Below, piece by piece: positions 1 through 12,200 of a stretch of DNA of 64,000 nt. The stretch covers positions 1,136,083 to 1,200,082 of the forward strand of contig NC_079416.1 in NCBI RefSeq assembly GCF_026213295.1, written 5' to 3'. This DNA comes from Gadus chalcogrammus. Taxonomy: Eukaryota; Chordata; Actinopteri; Gadiformes; Gadidae. A model generated the notes under the pieces. The model searched no databases. It had not been told where the DNA came from and saw only the letters and a program-made list of their open reading frames with translations. Each line of letters begins with the position of its first letter. Positions within the stretch are counted from its first letter, which is position 1. A program made the position numbers and the translations under genes.

Positions 1-445
1 TTCCTGCCCTCGGGGTCCGACCGGGCCAAGTTTCGGTGCGGGGGTCCCAGTTAGGCCCTAGAATATGGTATTCAAATTTCAGGGCGGTAGGACCTTCCTA
101 TCTCAAAAACTTTTTTTCCACCACATTCTGAACCATTAGGTCTCGCAGGCAACACTTCTGAAGGGGCTTTGTCCAAATGACAGTCCATTTGGGAAAACTT
201 TTTTTCTCTATGGGCTAGAACTACAAATCTTGCATATGTCGTTCTCGGGGCCCCGGGAAATGTGTGTCAACATTTTAGCATCCCTAGCTATCTCGAAAAG
301 GCTGGAAAAGGGGCGTGACCTCCAACAGTACAGTCAATGTATATAAGACAGAGGTTAGTTTCTAGGCCCCATTTTTTGCGGGATGGAGGTGTACATTTGT
401 GGCTTAATGTGTGTAGACACCGCTGGCCTGTGGCCACGTCTTTGA

Positions 446-473
446 AGTCTGGGGTCAAAAGGTCAAAAGGAGC
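446..473. repeat. direct repeat with 1473-1500
   Basis: The 28-bp phrase beginning AAGTCTGGGGTCAAAAGGTC occurs here and at 1473-1500, on either side of the foldback at 839-1460. The rest of 1-838 shows no recognised gene or element. Confidence 0.7.
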
Positions 474-838
474 CGGCACCACGCCGCTTATGAGATAACA
501 AAAAGTGAATCTGTATTTCTCTCATTACATTTTGTCATTATTGAAGAGAGGCCTGATTCTCAGATATGCATATTGGACTGTTAGGGTATAGGTCTGGGAA
601 GAACTTCAGGCCAAAATCTTGCAAGCGAGCCGCTGGGTGCAGGTGCAACGAGATGGAGCACTTGCTGAGCCTGGACTTTCATAATCTTCGCTCTGTGAAT
701 GTAAAGGATGTTTGGTCGGATGTTACGACGAAGAATCATAATGTGAATGGGAATATTCTATAAATCTCTTGATATCATCTTTCGTCTCAACACTTCTGCT
801 GCAGCCACTTAAAGTCTCACTCAGAGAACCTTAAAATA

Positions 839-1460
839 TGAATCAATCCATTAGAAGTATGAAAATATGTTCCCGGTGGTGCAACAGAGCAAACAAGGTG
901 TCCTTTGACATCTACGTTTCGAGACGATTGCAACAGTGCCACACATGATCATATTTGAATATGTTTCGGGGTAGTAATTAGCTGTCGATTTTGGAGGCCT
1001 TTATCAATAATGACCAGCTATAGATTTGCTTCCCGATGGAGATTTTTGACAAATTACATGTTAATTAGCATCTACACGTTAAGCTGAGTCCAATGAGATC
1101 AAGCTCGGCCTCTTGCTACACCGAGATCATGTCCTAGACCTAGGTGTACCATGTAAAATACATGTTACCATTAGCTAGAGTGTCGTTCTTGGTGTCATTG
1201 GACTCAGCTCAACGTGTAGATGCTAAATAACATGTCATTTGTGACAAATCTTTATCGGGAAGCAAATCAATAGCTGCTCAGTATTGATTAAGGCCTCCAA
1301 TTTCGACAGCTAATTACTACCATTAAGCATGTTCGAATATGCTCATGTGTGGCACCGTTGCAATCGCCTGGAAGCGTAGATGTTGAAGGACACCTTGTTC
1401 GTCCTCTTACCCCACCGGAAAGATATTTACATGCTTCTGATTGACTAATGAATTGATTCA
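839..1460. repeat. 620-bp foldback (inverted-repeat) element
   Basis: The left arm (TGAATCAATCCATTAG..., AAGGTGTCCTTTGACATCTA, GCTGTCGATTTTGGAGGCC, CATCTACACGTTAAGCTGAG) recurs inverted on the right, ending ...TTAATGAATTGATTCA-like at 1460. Arms are about 280 bp around a centre near 1150. It looks like a MITE but I could not fix a target duplication. Confidence 0.8.
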
Positions 1461-1683
1461 GCTATTCCCCCAGAAGTCTGGGGTCAAAAGGTCAAAAGGA
1501 GACACAGGGTTGCCAGGTCCTGCAAAAAACGTGCCCCCCACATACCGTTCAAAATCCACCCAAAATGTCCTAGAAGCATCCCAAAAAAAAAAGATATTAT
1601 TGGCCATTTTGGCCAACGTTTTGAAAGTAATAATATTTGAGGGAATATTTTTTTGTTGTTGTTTTAGCAGCGAAATGCACCGT

Positions 1684-1688
1684 GTGCG

Positions 1689-1730
<42 letters not shown>

Positions 1731-1811
1731 TGTGTCTGTGTGTCTGTGCGTGCGTGTGTGTGCTTGTGTGTGTGTGTGTCTGTGCATGTGCGTGCGTGTG
1801 TGTGTGTGTGT
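1684..1811. repeat. GT/AC microsatellite, imperfect
   Basis: About 128 bp of GTGTGT with CT and GC interruptions. The long open frames across it on both strands (poly-V/C, poly-T/H) are artefacts of the repeat. Confidence 0.98.
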
Positions 1812-2070
1812 ATAACACGCTATTTTATGTTGAAATGCGACGTAATCCAGTGTTCACGAAACGTACACTGTCAACGTAGGTATGATTTTGGCGACTGGGT
1901 TGGCTCTCAGATATACGTGTTTCTAACAAGATGATATCATTAAAAGTTACATAAAGTAACAGTTTAATAACACAAACGCAGGAAGCACGTGAGCTGCTAG
2001 TTTAGCGAAAGCAACCTGACGTCGTTGAAACATGCGAGCGAGCCGATCAACTCCTAATAACTATAAAACT

Positions 2071-2344
2071 AAAGATCATACACAATCACTGACTGAAGAT
2101 TATGCAATTAAAAAGTATATTTCTCGCTAGAAATGTTGTTAGAAACACGTTTAACGGTGAATCGGTCCTAAAATATTGCATTTCCCATTCAGATAATAAA
2201 GATTAATAAAGATCATACACATTCACTGACTGAAGATTATGTAAGGAAAATGTACATTTCTCGCTAGAAATGTCATTAGAAACGCGTTTAATGGTGTATC
2301 TGTCCTAAAATATTGCATTTCCCATTCAGATAATAAAGATTAAT
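2071..2344. repeat. tandem duplication, 137-bp unit, two copies
   Basis: AAAGATCATACACA-TCACTG... begins at 2071 and again at 2208, and both units end in CATTCAGATAATAAAGATTAA. About 93% identical by eye. No coding content. Confidence 0.88.
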
Positions 2345-2584
2345 ATAAACTACGCCGTGTTCCGGAGCCGCGGGGGATTCTGGGAATTGGGGTTCTCAGT
2401 TGACAAATGGGGCTTTTGTTAACTTGTTTTGTTGTTAGGATTAAGTGGGGTTAATGGGTTCGGGATGTTATGTGGTTGTGTGTTGTTCTATTAACATTGT
2501 TCGTGTGTTCATTATTGTCGACACCGTCACCGAGAGTGACGTGACCATCGTTTCGAGCAGCTGTTCCGTGTTGAAGTCTCGTTC

Positions 2585-2822
2585 AATAAAAACCAACTCT
2601 CGTTGTCGAGCGTTCAATAAAAACCAACTCTCGTTGTCGAGCGTGCCCCCCCCCTACAAACGTGTCTCCCCCCCCCTCAACAAACGTGTCCCCCCCCCCC
2701 CCCCCCCTTCAACTAACGTGTCGTCGTCGTCGTCGTCGTCCCCCCACAATCGTGTGTCGTCGTCCCCCCCCCCCCCCTCCCCGGTCAACAACAGTCTCCC
2801 CCCCCCCCCCCCCCCCCCTAAA
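2585..2822. repeat. short tandem repeat followed by poly-C tracts
   Basis: A 32-bp unit (CAATAAAAACCAACTCTCGT...) is repeated twice at about 2585-2645. Several C9-C16 runs separated by AACGTGT-like phrases and a (GTC)n run at 2722-2742 follow. The proline-rich reading frames are low-complexity artefacts. From 2823 to 3835 I see no gene or recognised element. Confidence 0.85.
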
Positions 2823-3835
2823 CAATCGTGTCCACAATTTGCCGCGAAAGCCGTGAAACCCAAACCCCGAAACCCGCCTCCACAGCGGCACACGTGGATA
2901 CTGTAGGTATAACACGCTATTTTTTACGTTGAAATGCTACGTATCCAGTGTTCATGGAAACGTACACCACTGACGTTTTTTCTTGGCGACTGGGTTGCAT
3001 CAGAATAGAAAAACACTGGCAGGGACCATTTCAGCGCATAATGACTACTGCTGCCTATGCGTGTGGCAGTAATGCAATTCTGCTGAATTATTTGGAGGAC
3101 TTATAGCCTACTTGTAGTGAAGTATTTTTAACAGTGCGGAATCTACAGCTGGTCACTTTCACTGGCTAAGCAAAATTAATCACGAACAGTTGAACCTCTG
3201 AATTGATCCTGAAAGCCTATATGTCCTAGAATAATTCATTTGTATTCCGTTTTAGGCCATCTCACTAAAGGTCACTTAGATTTAGCCTATTCAAGCTCAC
3301 CAAGTCCAGTATTCAGAATTCAAAGCATTTATTCACAAATACGTTCTATTTTTTTGACAAGCGGAGCCGACAGTCCGGTGCAAACTATGCAAATTAGCCA
3401 TGTGCACCAAACAGAAGATAGACGCAATGTATAGAACTGATTGTTGTGCATTATTGTGGATATGTAGGCTGGTTAGTTGTGGTTGTTTGTGGTCTTAGTG
3501 AAACAGCCTTGCCTTGGAGTTGGAGAAGTTGGAGTGATTGTGTGAATGTGCGAGAGAGAGCGCACCTGCCGTGGTGATGTTGGGCTTGTTGTGGGCTTTT
3601 ATGTGATCGATGATGTATCTGTCTGATCGTATTAGCTGTAGATGGATGGTTAAATAATGTCACAAGATCGGTCCTACTGCATGTTCTTCTGAGTGCGCAA
3701 GAACGGTGCCAATTATTGTCGTGTTTGCATTGTAATGCACAACTTTGCCCCTCCCTGTTATAAAATAAGGTGCATCCCAACAACTTTAGCCAATGCAGGC
3801 TCCTATTGCTTTACCAGTGTGCTTAATGTGTGCTT

Positions 3836-3836
3836 A

Positions 3837-3927
<91 letters not shown>
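3836..3927. repeat. GT microsatellite
   Basis: About 46 nearly uninterrupted GT units. The flanks (2823-3835 and 3928-4340) hold no gene that I can recognise. Confidence 0.98.
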
Positions 3928-4350
3928 TGCGTGTTGTCATGTAGGCTATAGATATAGATCGATTGTCTTGGCTTGCTTGCATCCATGAAATATTGTAATG
4001 TTATGGCCGAGCTGGCTACTGCATATCGCGAACAATCTGGGGATGAGGGCATCCCCGAATAATGATGGGTATTTCGCACACTGCCATCTCAATATATAGC
4101 CTAACATATACAAATATATCACTGTACTAGACACAAATATATTTTCCACTAGCTAGTGGTGGACATTACATTGTAGTGAAACTAGTAAAGACAACACAGC
4201 CTTATGTTACGGCGAAACATGGAGGCACTGACTGCCGCTCTAGTTTCGACAATGCGTTACTTTAGTCTGGTCTTTCTCTTCACTGATTGGTTAGACAGCC
4301 TTCAAACTTAGTGGTCAAGCAAAGAAGGGGAGGGGCTCGTTCTGCATACC

Positions 4351-4510
4351 TAATAGCCGGAGTGAATAACTAATAGCCGGAGTGAATGACTAATAGCCGC
4401 GGCTATTAGTCATTCAAAACCGTACGGAATCCGTACGGAAACCGTACGGATTCCGTACGGAATTCTTGCAAAACCGTACGGAAACCGTACGGTTTCCGTA
4501 CGGTTTTGCA
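4351..4510. repeat. palindrome cluster with seven CCGTACGG sites
   Basis: A unit TAATAGCCGGAGTGAATAAC is tandemly repeated, ending in a perfect 32-bp palindrome at 4384-4415 (half-site GAATGACTAATAGCCG). Then seven copies of the palindrome CCGTACGG follow at 11-12-bp spacing with one 21-bp gap. The last 44 bp (4467-4510, half-site TGCAAAACCGTACGGAAACC) are a perfect palindrome. Confidence 0.95.
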
Positions 4511-4573
4511 CTTTTACCGCGCCAATCTAGGTCCGGATTGTGGCCTTCTTGGCTTTCCATAGACATAGACCTG

Positions 4574-6519
4574 GGCTGTTTCCCAAAGTGAAGGCTGCAG
4601 CCTTGCTAGGACGCGTCCTTGCTAGTCGCGTCCTATGGAGATGAGACTAGAGTGCTAGCTCGAGTGCTTCCTAGCGTTTGTAACGTCTGACTTTGGGAAC
4701 GACTTGGTAGTGTGGAAGCGCTTCCGCTTCCGCTTTTTAATACTGCGTGTCCGCTTGTAAACACATGTGCGCTTATGAATAAATATCGATCAGCAATCAA
4801 GCTGATCGATATTTATTTGACTTTTGTCTGTTATGAATGCGGTCATGTCTCCTTCGCATGGAGCCTCTTTGGGGAAGTCACAAAAGCTTTGTTGTGGTTG
4901 ATCGAATTGTCTTTATCAAAAGGAAAATCCATTCAATTTTTATAAAACTAAGTGAAATTGTCTGAGAACTTAATTCATGCATCACATTTACAGTACGGTT
5001 GATTACTATTATGCAGGGGGAAAAAGACAAAGAAAGAGATGATAAACGTGTATTTATTTGGATATATGATCTGATTCATTCATTCATATATGCCTACAAT
5101 CTACCAGTGCTTTGAACACATAAGTATATCATATAAAATACAATTATATACGTTCATTAAAAATTACAAACATTGCAAATGATCGGTTGTGCATTAATTT
5201 TACAACATTGGATAGTGGCACTATCCCTTCCACCGGCAAACAAATGTTTGTGCGCCACCCTAAGGCGCACAAAAGCCTCCGTTTGCTGGGCTGACCCTAA
5301 AAAAAACGTAAAACATAAATAGGTATACATAAATAATGTAATCTTGTGAGCGAGTAAATTGACATTTGTGACAGTGGTGTTTAACATCAGCTACGTCCAT
5401 GCAAAATATAGCAACGTATCATTAAGTTGCAAAAACGTTTGAAAAGTGGCACAGGCCTTTAGGCTTGATTATTTGCATTAACATGATGAATCTATAAAAA
5501 GCAATACGGCACAAAATATTTCTGAAAACTAATATAACTTCACTTCGTTTGAACGTGTACTTCTCTGCCATTTTCAAGAACCCGCCCAGTGAACGCAGAG
5601 GATTGTGGGTAGTTTTGGCTCGTCTAGGATGCAGCGATGCATCCTTGAAAAATCTCGGAATTCTCAAAAACGAAGGACCCGAAAAGGGGGCGTATTTCGA
5701 GTGTCCTCAACATTGGAACAGTGCTTGTCGGCGTTCGATGACGTAGCGTCCTTAAAAGGGCGGCCGTTGAGCATGCTTCCTTGACATTGGAGCCGTTTCT
5801 CAATTCGCGTACTTGTGCGTGCTCGTGTGCTCGTGGACTCGTGAAACGTCATCAGTCGTTGCCCGAGCACTGTTCCAATTCGAAGCACGCATCAAGCGAG
5901 TACTGTCGTAAAACCCGGAAGTGTTCTGGATGCGTGCTCGATATCGCCGTTTCACCGAGCATGCATCGGAGGTGGCTCGTGTGTGCTTGCTCCCGCTATA
6001 AATCCCAGGATGCATTTCGCACTCGCAGCAGTACGAGGGCGGACAATATGGAGAAGACGCACAAGTTACAACTGTAGCTTAAGTTACTCTTAACTTATAT
6101 ATAGGCCTATATTTATATGATATATAGGCCTAATATAATAATAATAATATATAAATATATATATGTAAGGTCGTGTGTGTGTAGGCTATAGCTTATACAC
6201 ATGACAGGACACTCATATCTTTTCAATTGTTATTCATTCAGAATATTTACATACTATTTGAAAATGAAAGAGGCTGGGATTTTGTTTTATATCATTTGTT
6301 TATATTGTTCAGTAGTATATGCCTAAATGAGGCCGTAGCACAGTTAACGGACGAGCAGAGGTGGTGACGTCATCGAGTCCGCTGCTGTTCCAATTGCAGG
6401 TACGTACTCGCGTGCTCGCAAGTATGTGCTTGAAGTACAGACTTGCCAAGTACGTGCTAGCAAGTCATCGAGTCCGTAGTACGCGTGCTACGAATTGAGA
6501 AACGGCCTGGGAAACAGCC
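4574..6519. mobile_element. Harbinger-like element 1 (CTG target duplication)
   Basis: The termini GGCTGTTTCCCAAAGTGAAG and, inverted at the right, GGCTGTTTCCCA...ATGTCAAGGAAG are interrupted by a nested element at 5791-6507. The 3-bp CTG duplication is at 4571-4573 and 6520-6522. A minus-strand remnant near 5215-5310 (QQTEAFVRLRVAHKHLFAGG) resembles the Myb/MADF-like DNA-binding protein of Harbinger transposons. A 17-bp perfect hairpin (AATAAATATCGATCAGC) is at 4778-4817. Confidence 0.75.
5791..6507. mobile_element. MITE nested in element 1
   Basis: The termini AGCCGTTTCTCAATTCG and, inverted at the right, GGCCGTTTCTCAATTCG are flanked by TGG at 5788-5790 and 6508-6510. The interior is rich in permutations of GTGCTCGTG/CACGAGTA with no ORF of note. 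It probably belongs to the same Harbinger-like group, given the 3-bp duplication. Confidence 0.75.
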
Positions 6520-6522
6520 CTG

Positions 6523-7039
6523 TGCCGTGTTCCAATACCCGTACTTCCATGAGTATACTTAAAGGAAGTACACTATCTGCACTATCCGTACTCACTTGAG
6601 TACGGTAATTTTTCAGATGTGAGTGCTGTTCCAAATCGAGTACTCCGTGGTGCACTTACCGGAAATTACGATCACGACTGCCGCCGCGGCTCCTCCCCCG
6701 CAATAAACATCCCGCTTTGAACGGTGAACTCTTTACGCCTAGCAGCTATAAAAAGCTATAGAAACTATAAAAACTACAAAATGACTCTATAAATGCAGGC
6801 TATGTGGAAAATGCGCCGACTTTGGCTCAGCCTGGCTCCGCCTCCTCCGCTACGTAGCTAAAATGGCTGCCGTTGAGTACGGAGAGTGTCCTTCGATCCA
6901 CACTTCACGATTAGCCCATTTTGAGTACGGCATCCGGGTCCTTGAAGTATACTTATTATCGCCGGATCTGAATTGGAACGTACTGCGTACTCACATTTTG
7001 AGTACACAGTACGGACAGTACGGGTATTGGAACACGGCC
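6523..7039. mobile_element. Harbinger-like MITE, copy 1 (GTGTTCCAATACCCGTACT family)
   Basis: Termini TGCCGTGTTCCAATACCCGT and its inverse at the right, with CTG flanks at 6520-6522 and 7040-7042. It is 517 bp and about 90% identical by eye to the copy at 50525-51031. It inserted exactly at the right-hand CTG duplication of element 1. Confidence 0.88.
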
Positions 7040-7270
7040 CTGATTGGATAACATGTTTCCGTACAGCAACCCTTTCATTGCTGATGTTAAACTTAACTTT
7101 AGAACATACGATGAGAGAAAATATATTTAATGTATTGTATTAAATTAAATTAGTTAGATTTTTATTTTATATATGTACATATATTATTTAATACTAATTA
7201 ACAATTATTTTTTGGTTCAGAATTTTTTAAGGCCTTCTCTGAAGGCATAGAAGGCCCTGAGGGTTCCCCT

Positions 7271-7273
<3 letters not shown>

Positions 7274-7327
<54 letters not shown>

Positions 7328-7343
7328 GCGTGTGTGTGTGTGA
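7274..7343. repeat. GT microsatellite upstream of a SINE
   Basis: About 35 GT units with a few GC interruptions, immediately before the tRNA-like head of the V-SINE at 7353. Confidence 0.97.
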
Positions 7344-7352
7344 CCCTCAAGG

Positions 7353-7560
7353 TCGGCTTAGCTCAGGAGGTAGAGCAGTTGTCTTGTAGGTTGCTAGTTC
7401 GATCCCCAGCTCCTCCTAGCTGGGTGTTGATGTGTCCCTGAGCAAGACACTTAACCCTAACTGCTCCTTACGAGCTGGCTGTCCACTTGCATGGTTGACT
7501 CTGCCGTCGGTGTGTCAATGTGTGTATTAAACTTTGCAACTTCAGGCATTTCTTCGCTGT
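7353..7560 (+). mobile_element. V-SINE-type SINE
   Basis: The tRNA-like head has an A box (TTAGCTCAGGAGG) and B box (GTTCGATCCCC). It is followed by the conserved central block GGTGTTGATGTGTCCCTGAG-CAAGACACTTAACCC-AACTGCTCC of fish V-SINEs and a GTCAATGTGTGTATTAA tail. It is a retroposon, not a tRNA gene, because the 3' half does not fold back on the acceptor stem. The stretch 7561-8500 holds nothing I recognise. Confidence 0.85.
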
Positions 7561-8537
7561 TTTCTTAGTTTGGCACGCACATTTCTCTTCACAGCGCCCC
7601 CTACAGCTTCGTAGTAGATATTTTAACACTGTTGTAACAACTCGTTGACGACCCTTCCCCATGCACTTCTACGCGAGCCATGTGCATTTGTTTTCAAAGA
7701 AGCCGGCGAATGCGTGGAGCCATGTACGAAGTAGATGTTCATAAAGTGTAGGCATGGTTGTACATTTTTAAAATGGTGTATTTGTATTGCAATAAACATA
7801 AATCCATCCTTTTTTATAGTTGACGGGGAGAATTTATATCCTAGATTATAATTGTTTTATCTTAGGTTGAACAGAACAATCAGTGTAAGAGTGTTGGCCA
7901 ACATAATAATCTAAATAAAGAAGAACCTGGATTCGGTCTGTATCTGGGGGACGAGACAGACGAACAGCAAAACACCCATGGAAACAAAGGTGTTTATATG
8001 GTTGCAACCAAGCAAGCTAGAAACATACAGGGCTCACAACAAAACGGTCGAGAAAACAATTTTTACAGGGCTCACAACAAAATGGTTGAGCAAACACATT
8101 TGTACGGAGACTATCAACATCAAGAATACCACGAAGACAAAGTTCACTTTTCTGGTCCATTCTTCTTTTGCTCCACCGACAGTCGCCTCTTGGGTCCCTT
8201 ATCAGTCGATTGATCCAGGATGAATGCAACAATTGCCTCGCAACTGGCTGTTTATATCTAGCCGGTGCCATGTTTGGGTGTGTGTCTGTGCCGTAAAAGC
8301 ATTTTCGAAACTACAATCTGACTACATTTTCGAGGCGCGATTGGATACTTCCGCTGCGTCACATCCGGATTGTGTCGGTCCGAACAGAGCAAGTTGCATA
8401 TGCGCTTTGTCCTTGGAGAGGCGACATGGGGCAATGACACACCCACCAAACGACCCAGAAATGGTTGCAGAACCATCAGAATAACTCTCAACCAGCATAA
8501 TTAATGTAATTTTGGCTAAAAAAGTTGCATAGTGGGC

Positions 8538-8602
8538 CTTTAACTGATGTAAGTCAGATTGAATAAAAGCGTCTGCTAAATGCCTTAAATGTAAATGTAG
8601 GG
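8538..8602 (+). mobile_element. SINE/L2 3'-tail fragment
   Basis: AAGTCAGATTGAATAAAAGC, then GTCTGCTAAATG-CTTAAATGTAAATGTAG, is the shared 3' tail of many fish tRNA-SINEs and their L2-type partner LINE. No head is present. 8610-9060 holds nothing recognised. Confidence 0.7.
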
Positions 8603-9063
8603 CAGTAGAGTACTCAGATATGGACTAGTGATTACCACAATGATTTTCCCATGTGTGGTAATATTTTATTTTCCTTGTAATTATGTATGGTTTGCAAAAA
8701 TGGGAACTGCTGTCCGTGTAGATGAGGGAAGAGGTCATTTTCGGTATACTAAATTGGAGATTTTGGCACACTTTGTGTGAAAGGTTACCCCAATTGAATT
8801 GGGGCCCCCAAAATGAAGGGCACTTTTGCCCCAAACTGCAGAAAGTGGCCGCTGCTGAAATCAGAATCGGTCACCCGGGGATTGTTTGGGGTCTTTGGAC
8901 TGCGTCAACGTCATTTTTCCCCCTGACGTTCTAAGCCCTCTAAGACCATTAATTACCAAACATGTACTTTGTACTTCATGTACTTCAGGCCAAAGTTTTT
9001 CTGGGGGCACTTTGGCGTGGTGCCCCTTCACTTAGGGAAACTTTGGAGTAAGTTCGGGGCGCT

Positions 9064-9350
9064 TTTAACAGAACTTCGCCGGGATTGGCCTGAGGTGTAC
9101 CGGGGCCACGCCCCTTCCCTTAGGAGCACTTTGGAGTAAGTTGGAGGGGCTTTTAACAGAACTTTGCCGGGATCGGCCTGAGGCGTACCGGGGCCACGCC
9201 CCTTCACTTAGGGGCACTTTGGAGTAAGTTCGGGGCACTTCTAACAGAACTTTGCCGGGATCGGCCTGAGGTGTACCGGGGCCACGCCCCTTCACTCAGG
9301 AACACTTTGGAGTAAGTTCGGGGCAGTTTTAACAGAACTTTGCCGGGATC
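9064..9350. repeat. tandem repeat, about 88-bp unit, four copies
   Basis: Each unit contains TTTTAACAGAACTTTGCCGG, CGGCCTGAGGTGTACCGGGG and CTTTGGAGTAAGTTCGGGG. Copies start near 9064, 9151, 9239 and 9328 (the last partial). Confidence 0.9.
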
Positions 9351-9360
9351 GGCCAAATTT

Positions 9361-10925
9361 TTAAATTTGGCCTGCGGCCCTCCCGTGGGGCCCTCGTCAG
9401 TCTCCCAGAGTCCCGGCCCGGTAGACCTTCAGCGAAGCCAAGTAGCTCTGCGGTGGTCGTATCGCAACGTGGCGAAGATATCCTAGCTGAAGGTCCTCTG
9501 GCGCACTACATGGTCAAAAATCTGGCAGAAATGAGCCTCAAAAAGCATTCCTGACCCCGTGTGACCTTTTTAGGCCTCACTTCATTCGGGGCCACTTCTC
9601 TCAATTCGAAAATGTCTACAATTTTCTACGGCTGACCTTTGACACTCGGGAAGGCCGCACGGGTCTGAAACTCTTCGCCGTGGATGAGCCTCAGCTCCTG
9701 AGACGCACACCCAGTTTTCAGACTGCCGGCTCAAAGCGTTTAGGAATTATGCTGAAATAGAGAGTCAGGGGGTCGGTGCCGTCAAAGGTCACGGCTGACC
9801 TTTGACACTTGGGAAGGCCGCACGGGTCTGAAACTCTGCAAGGCGATTGCCTGTGGTGTCCCATGACACATACTGCAGTTTCAGACCCCTACCTTAAAGA
9901 TTTGATGCCTAATTAAACGGAGACAGTGTCATTTTCACTATGGGGCACTATGGGGCACCTATTTGTAAAAAACAAGTCTCTTTGGCTGCCGCACGGCGAC
10001 CTTTGAGCCCAGGGCCACCAGATTCGCAACAGAGGTTTCCCCAGAGCCACTGAACGATAATCTGGAGAAAAAAAATCAATAAAGTGTCTGGACTTTTTTC
10101 TTTCCCTTTTGCACCCAAAAATTCACGCAGAAGCCGTCAGACTCATGGCCTCTGACACCCTTTGGTCAGAGAGTTGATTTTGGAGGATTTTCATTTCTAG
10201 AGGTCGCAGGAGTCTGAATTTTTTATATGTCGTTCGGGGGCTCTAGACGAGTGGACGGACGTCCGAAGCGTGCCGCCCGGACCTGTACTTTTCGAAGGGG
10301 GGGGCTTTGATCGTTCGCCTTTTCCTCCCTTTGAGTGTTCGCCGTTGCCGCAGAAATTGACCGAACCACTTTAAATTTGGCATGCGGCCCTCCCGAGAGG
10401 CCCTTCTCAGTCCCCCAGAGTCCCCGCCCGGTAGACCTTCAGCGAAACCAAGTAGCTCTGCGGTGGTCGTATCGCAACGTGGCGAAGATATCCTAGCTGA
10501 AGGTCCTCTGGCGCACTACATGGTAAAAAATCTGGCAGAAATGAGCCTCAAAAAGCATTCCTGACCCCGTGTGACCTTTTTAGGCCTCACTCCATTCGGG
10601 GCACTACTCTCAATTCGAAAGTGTCTACAATTTTCTACGGCTGACCTTTGACACTCGGGAAGGCCGCACGGGTCTGAAACTCTTCACCCTGGATGAGCCT
10701 TAGCTCCTGAGACGCACACCCAGTTTTCAGACTGCCGGCTCAAAGCCTTTAGGAATTATGCTGAAATAGACAGTCAAGGGGTCGGCGCCGTCAAAGGTCA
10801 CGGCTGACCTACGACACTTGGGAAGGCCGCACGGGTCTGAAACTCTGCAAGGCGATTGCCTGTGTTGTCCTATGGACCATACTGCAGTTTCAGACCCGTA
10901 CCTTAATGTTTTCATGATTAATTAA
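9361..10925. repeat. direct duplication of a roughly 560-bp unit
   Basis: 9361-9920 and 10374-10925 are about 95% identical (CGGTAGACCTTCAGCGAAGC; GTGGCGAAGATATCCTAGCT; AGGCCGCACGGGTCTGAAAC), separated by about 430 bp of unrelated sequence with a G-rich run near 10300. Within each unit the AGGCCGCACGGGTCTGAAAC block occurs twice. The short ORF MRPSREALLSPPESPPGR... is not supported as a gene. Confidence 0.85.
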
Positions 10926-11040
10926 TTGAAGAGACAGTTTTCAGGAAATCACATGGGAGACTTTTTATTAATTTATTCATTCATTTAATGAATTCAATAA
11001 ATAAAAGTTACTATAAAACCCTAAACATTTCTAAAACATT

Positions 11041-11450
<410 letters not shown>

Positions 11451-12200
11451 TGGCTTCAGATTAACCCCGTAGAGTTTATTTATTTGTGGTTGAATTACCA
11501 GCAGCCACAGATGCAGCATTGCAGCGAGTGAAAACCGCATTCCAATGTCCATATATGGAGAGAATAATTTGTTGCAAAATGTTGCAGTTAACGTTTCGGG
11601 GCCGCCGGGTCAACGGCGCAACCAATTCAATTTTGTCTAGTGGGGACAACTGAGCGCCCCCTCCCGAAGTGGTACAGCTCAGGTCGGCCTTGAACTGCGA
11701 TTGGTCAGAAAGACGCAACAGCTAATAACAACATTGAACTCTCATGCAGTGCCCTATACCACGAAGCTCGCTGAACATACCCAGGCTTTCTTGGGAAAAC
11801 CTGGCTCGACAGAGCCGCAATTCGCAATCAGAGTTAAATGGTACCACGAAGCTCACTTTAGATTAAATTAGTTGAACCAGGTTTTCCGCTTTAGGTTCAG
11901 TGCGCGTTCATGTGAAATGGGCGTTTTTGCGTCATTTTTCTCACCTTTACGATAGATCAAGCAGTCTATATGCGTATAAGTGAAAAGATTCTGCATATTG
12001 TCTATAAAATGACTATGCCAAATGCAGAATTGTTTGCCATTAATCCAAATAGAATGATGATGATTTAAAAATGCATAAGCAACGTCCATCCTGCCTTATT
12101 CTATAATTTAGGGAATTCACTTTAAAAACACCCTATGTAAGAAATGTATGGCATGTTATCAACCGCTGAGAGGTAGCGGCTGTAGCGTAGTGGATTAGTA

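Noticed and set aside
1441..1934. Open frames on both strands across the GT repeat
   Set aside because: The products are poly-Val/Cys or poly-Thr/His runs produced by the microsatellite. The same applies at 3693-4079 and 11106-11324.
2445..2906. A 153-codon proline-rich ORF
   Set aside because: It is driven by poly-C tracts and a short tandem repeat. No domain, homologue or splice structure is visible.
7353..7430. A tRNA gene, because of clear A- and B-box sequences
   Set aside because: The acceptor and anticodon stems do not close, and the sequence continues into the conserved central block of a V-SINE. It is a tRNA-derived retroposon.
11868..12089. A conserved 73-codon minus-strand ORF also found at 28.97-29.18 kb
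   Set aside because: It is shared only because both lie in copies of the same Harbinger element. It does not resemble transposase and is frame-shifted between copies.
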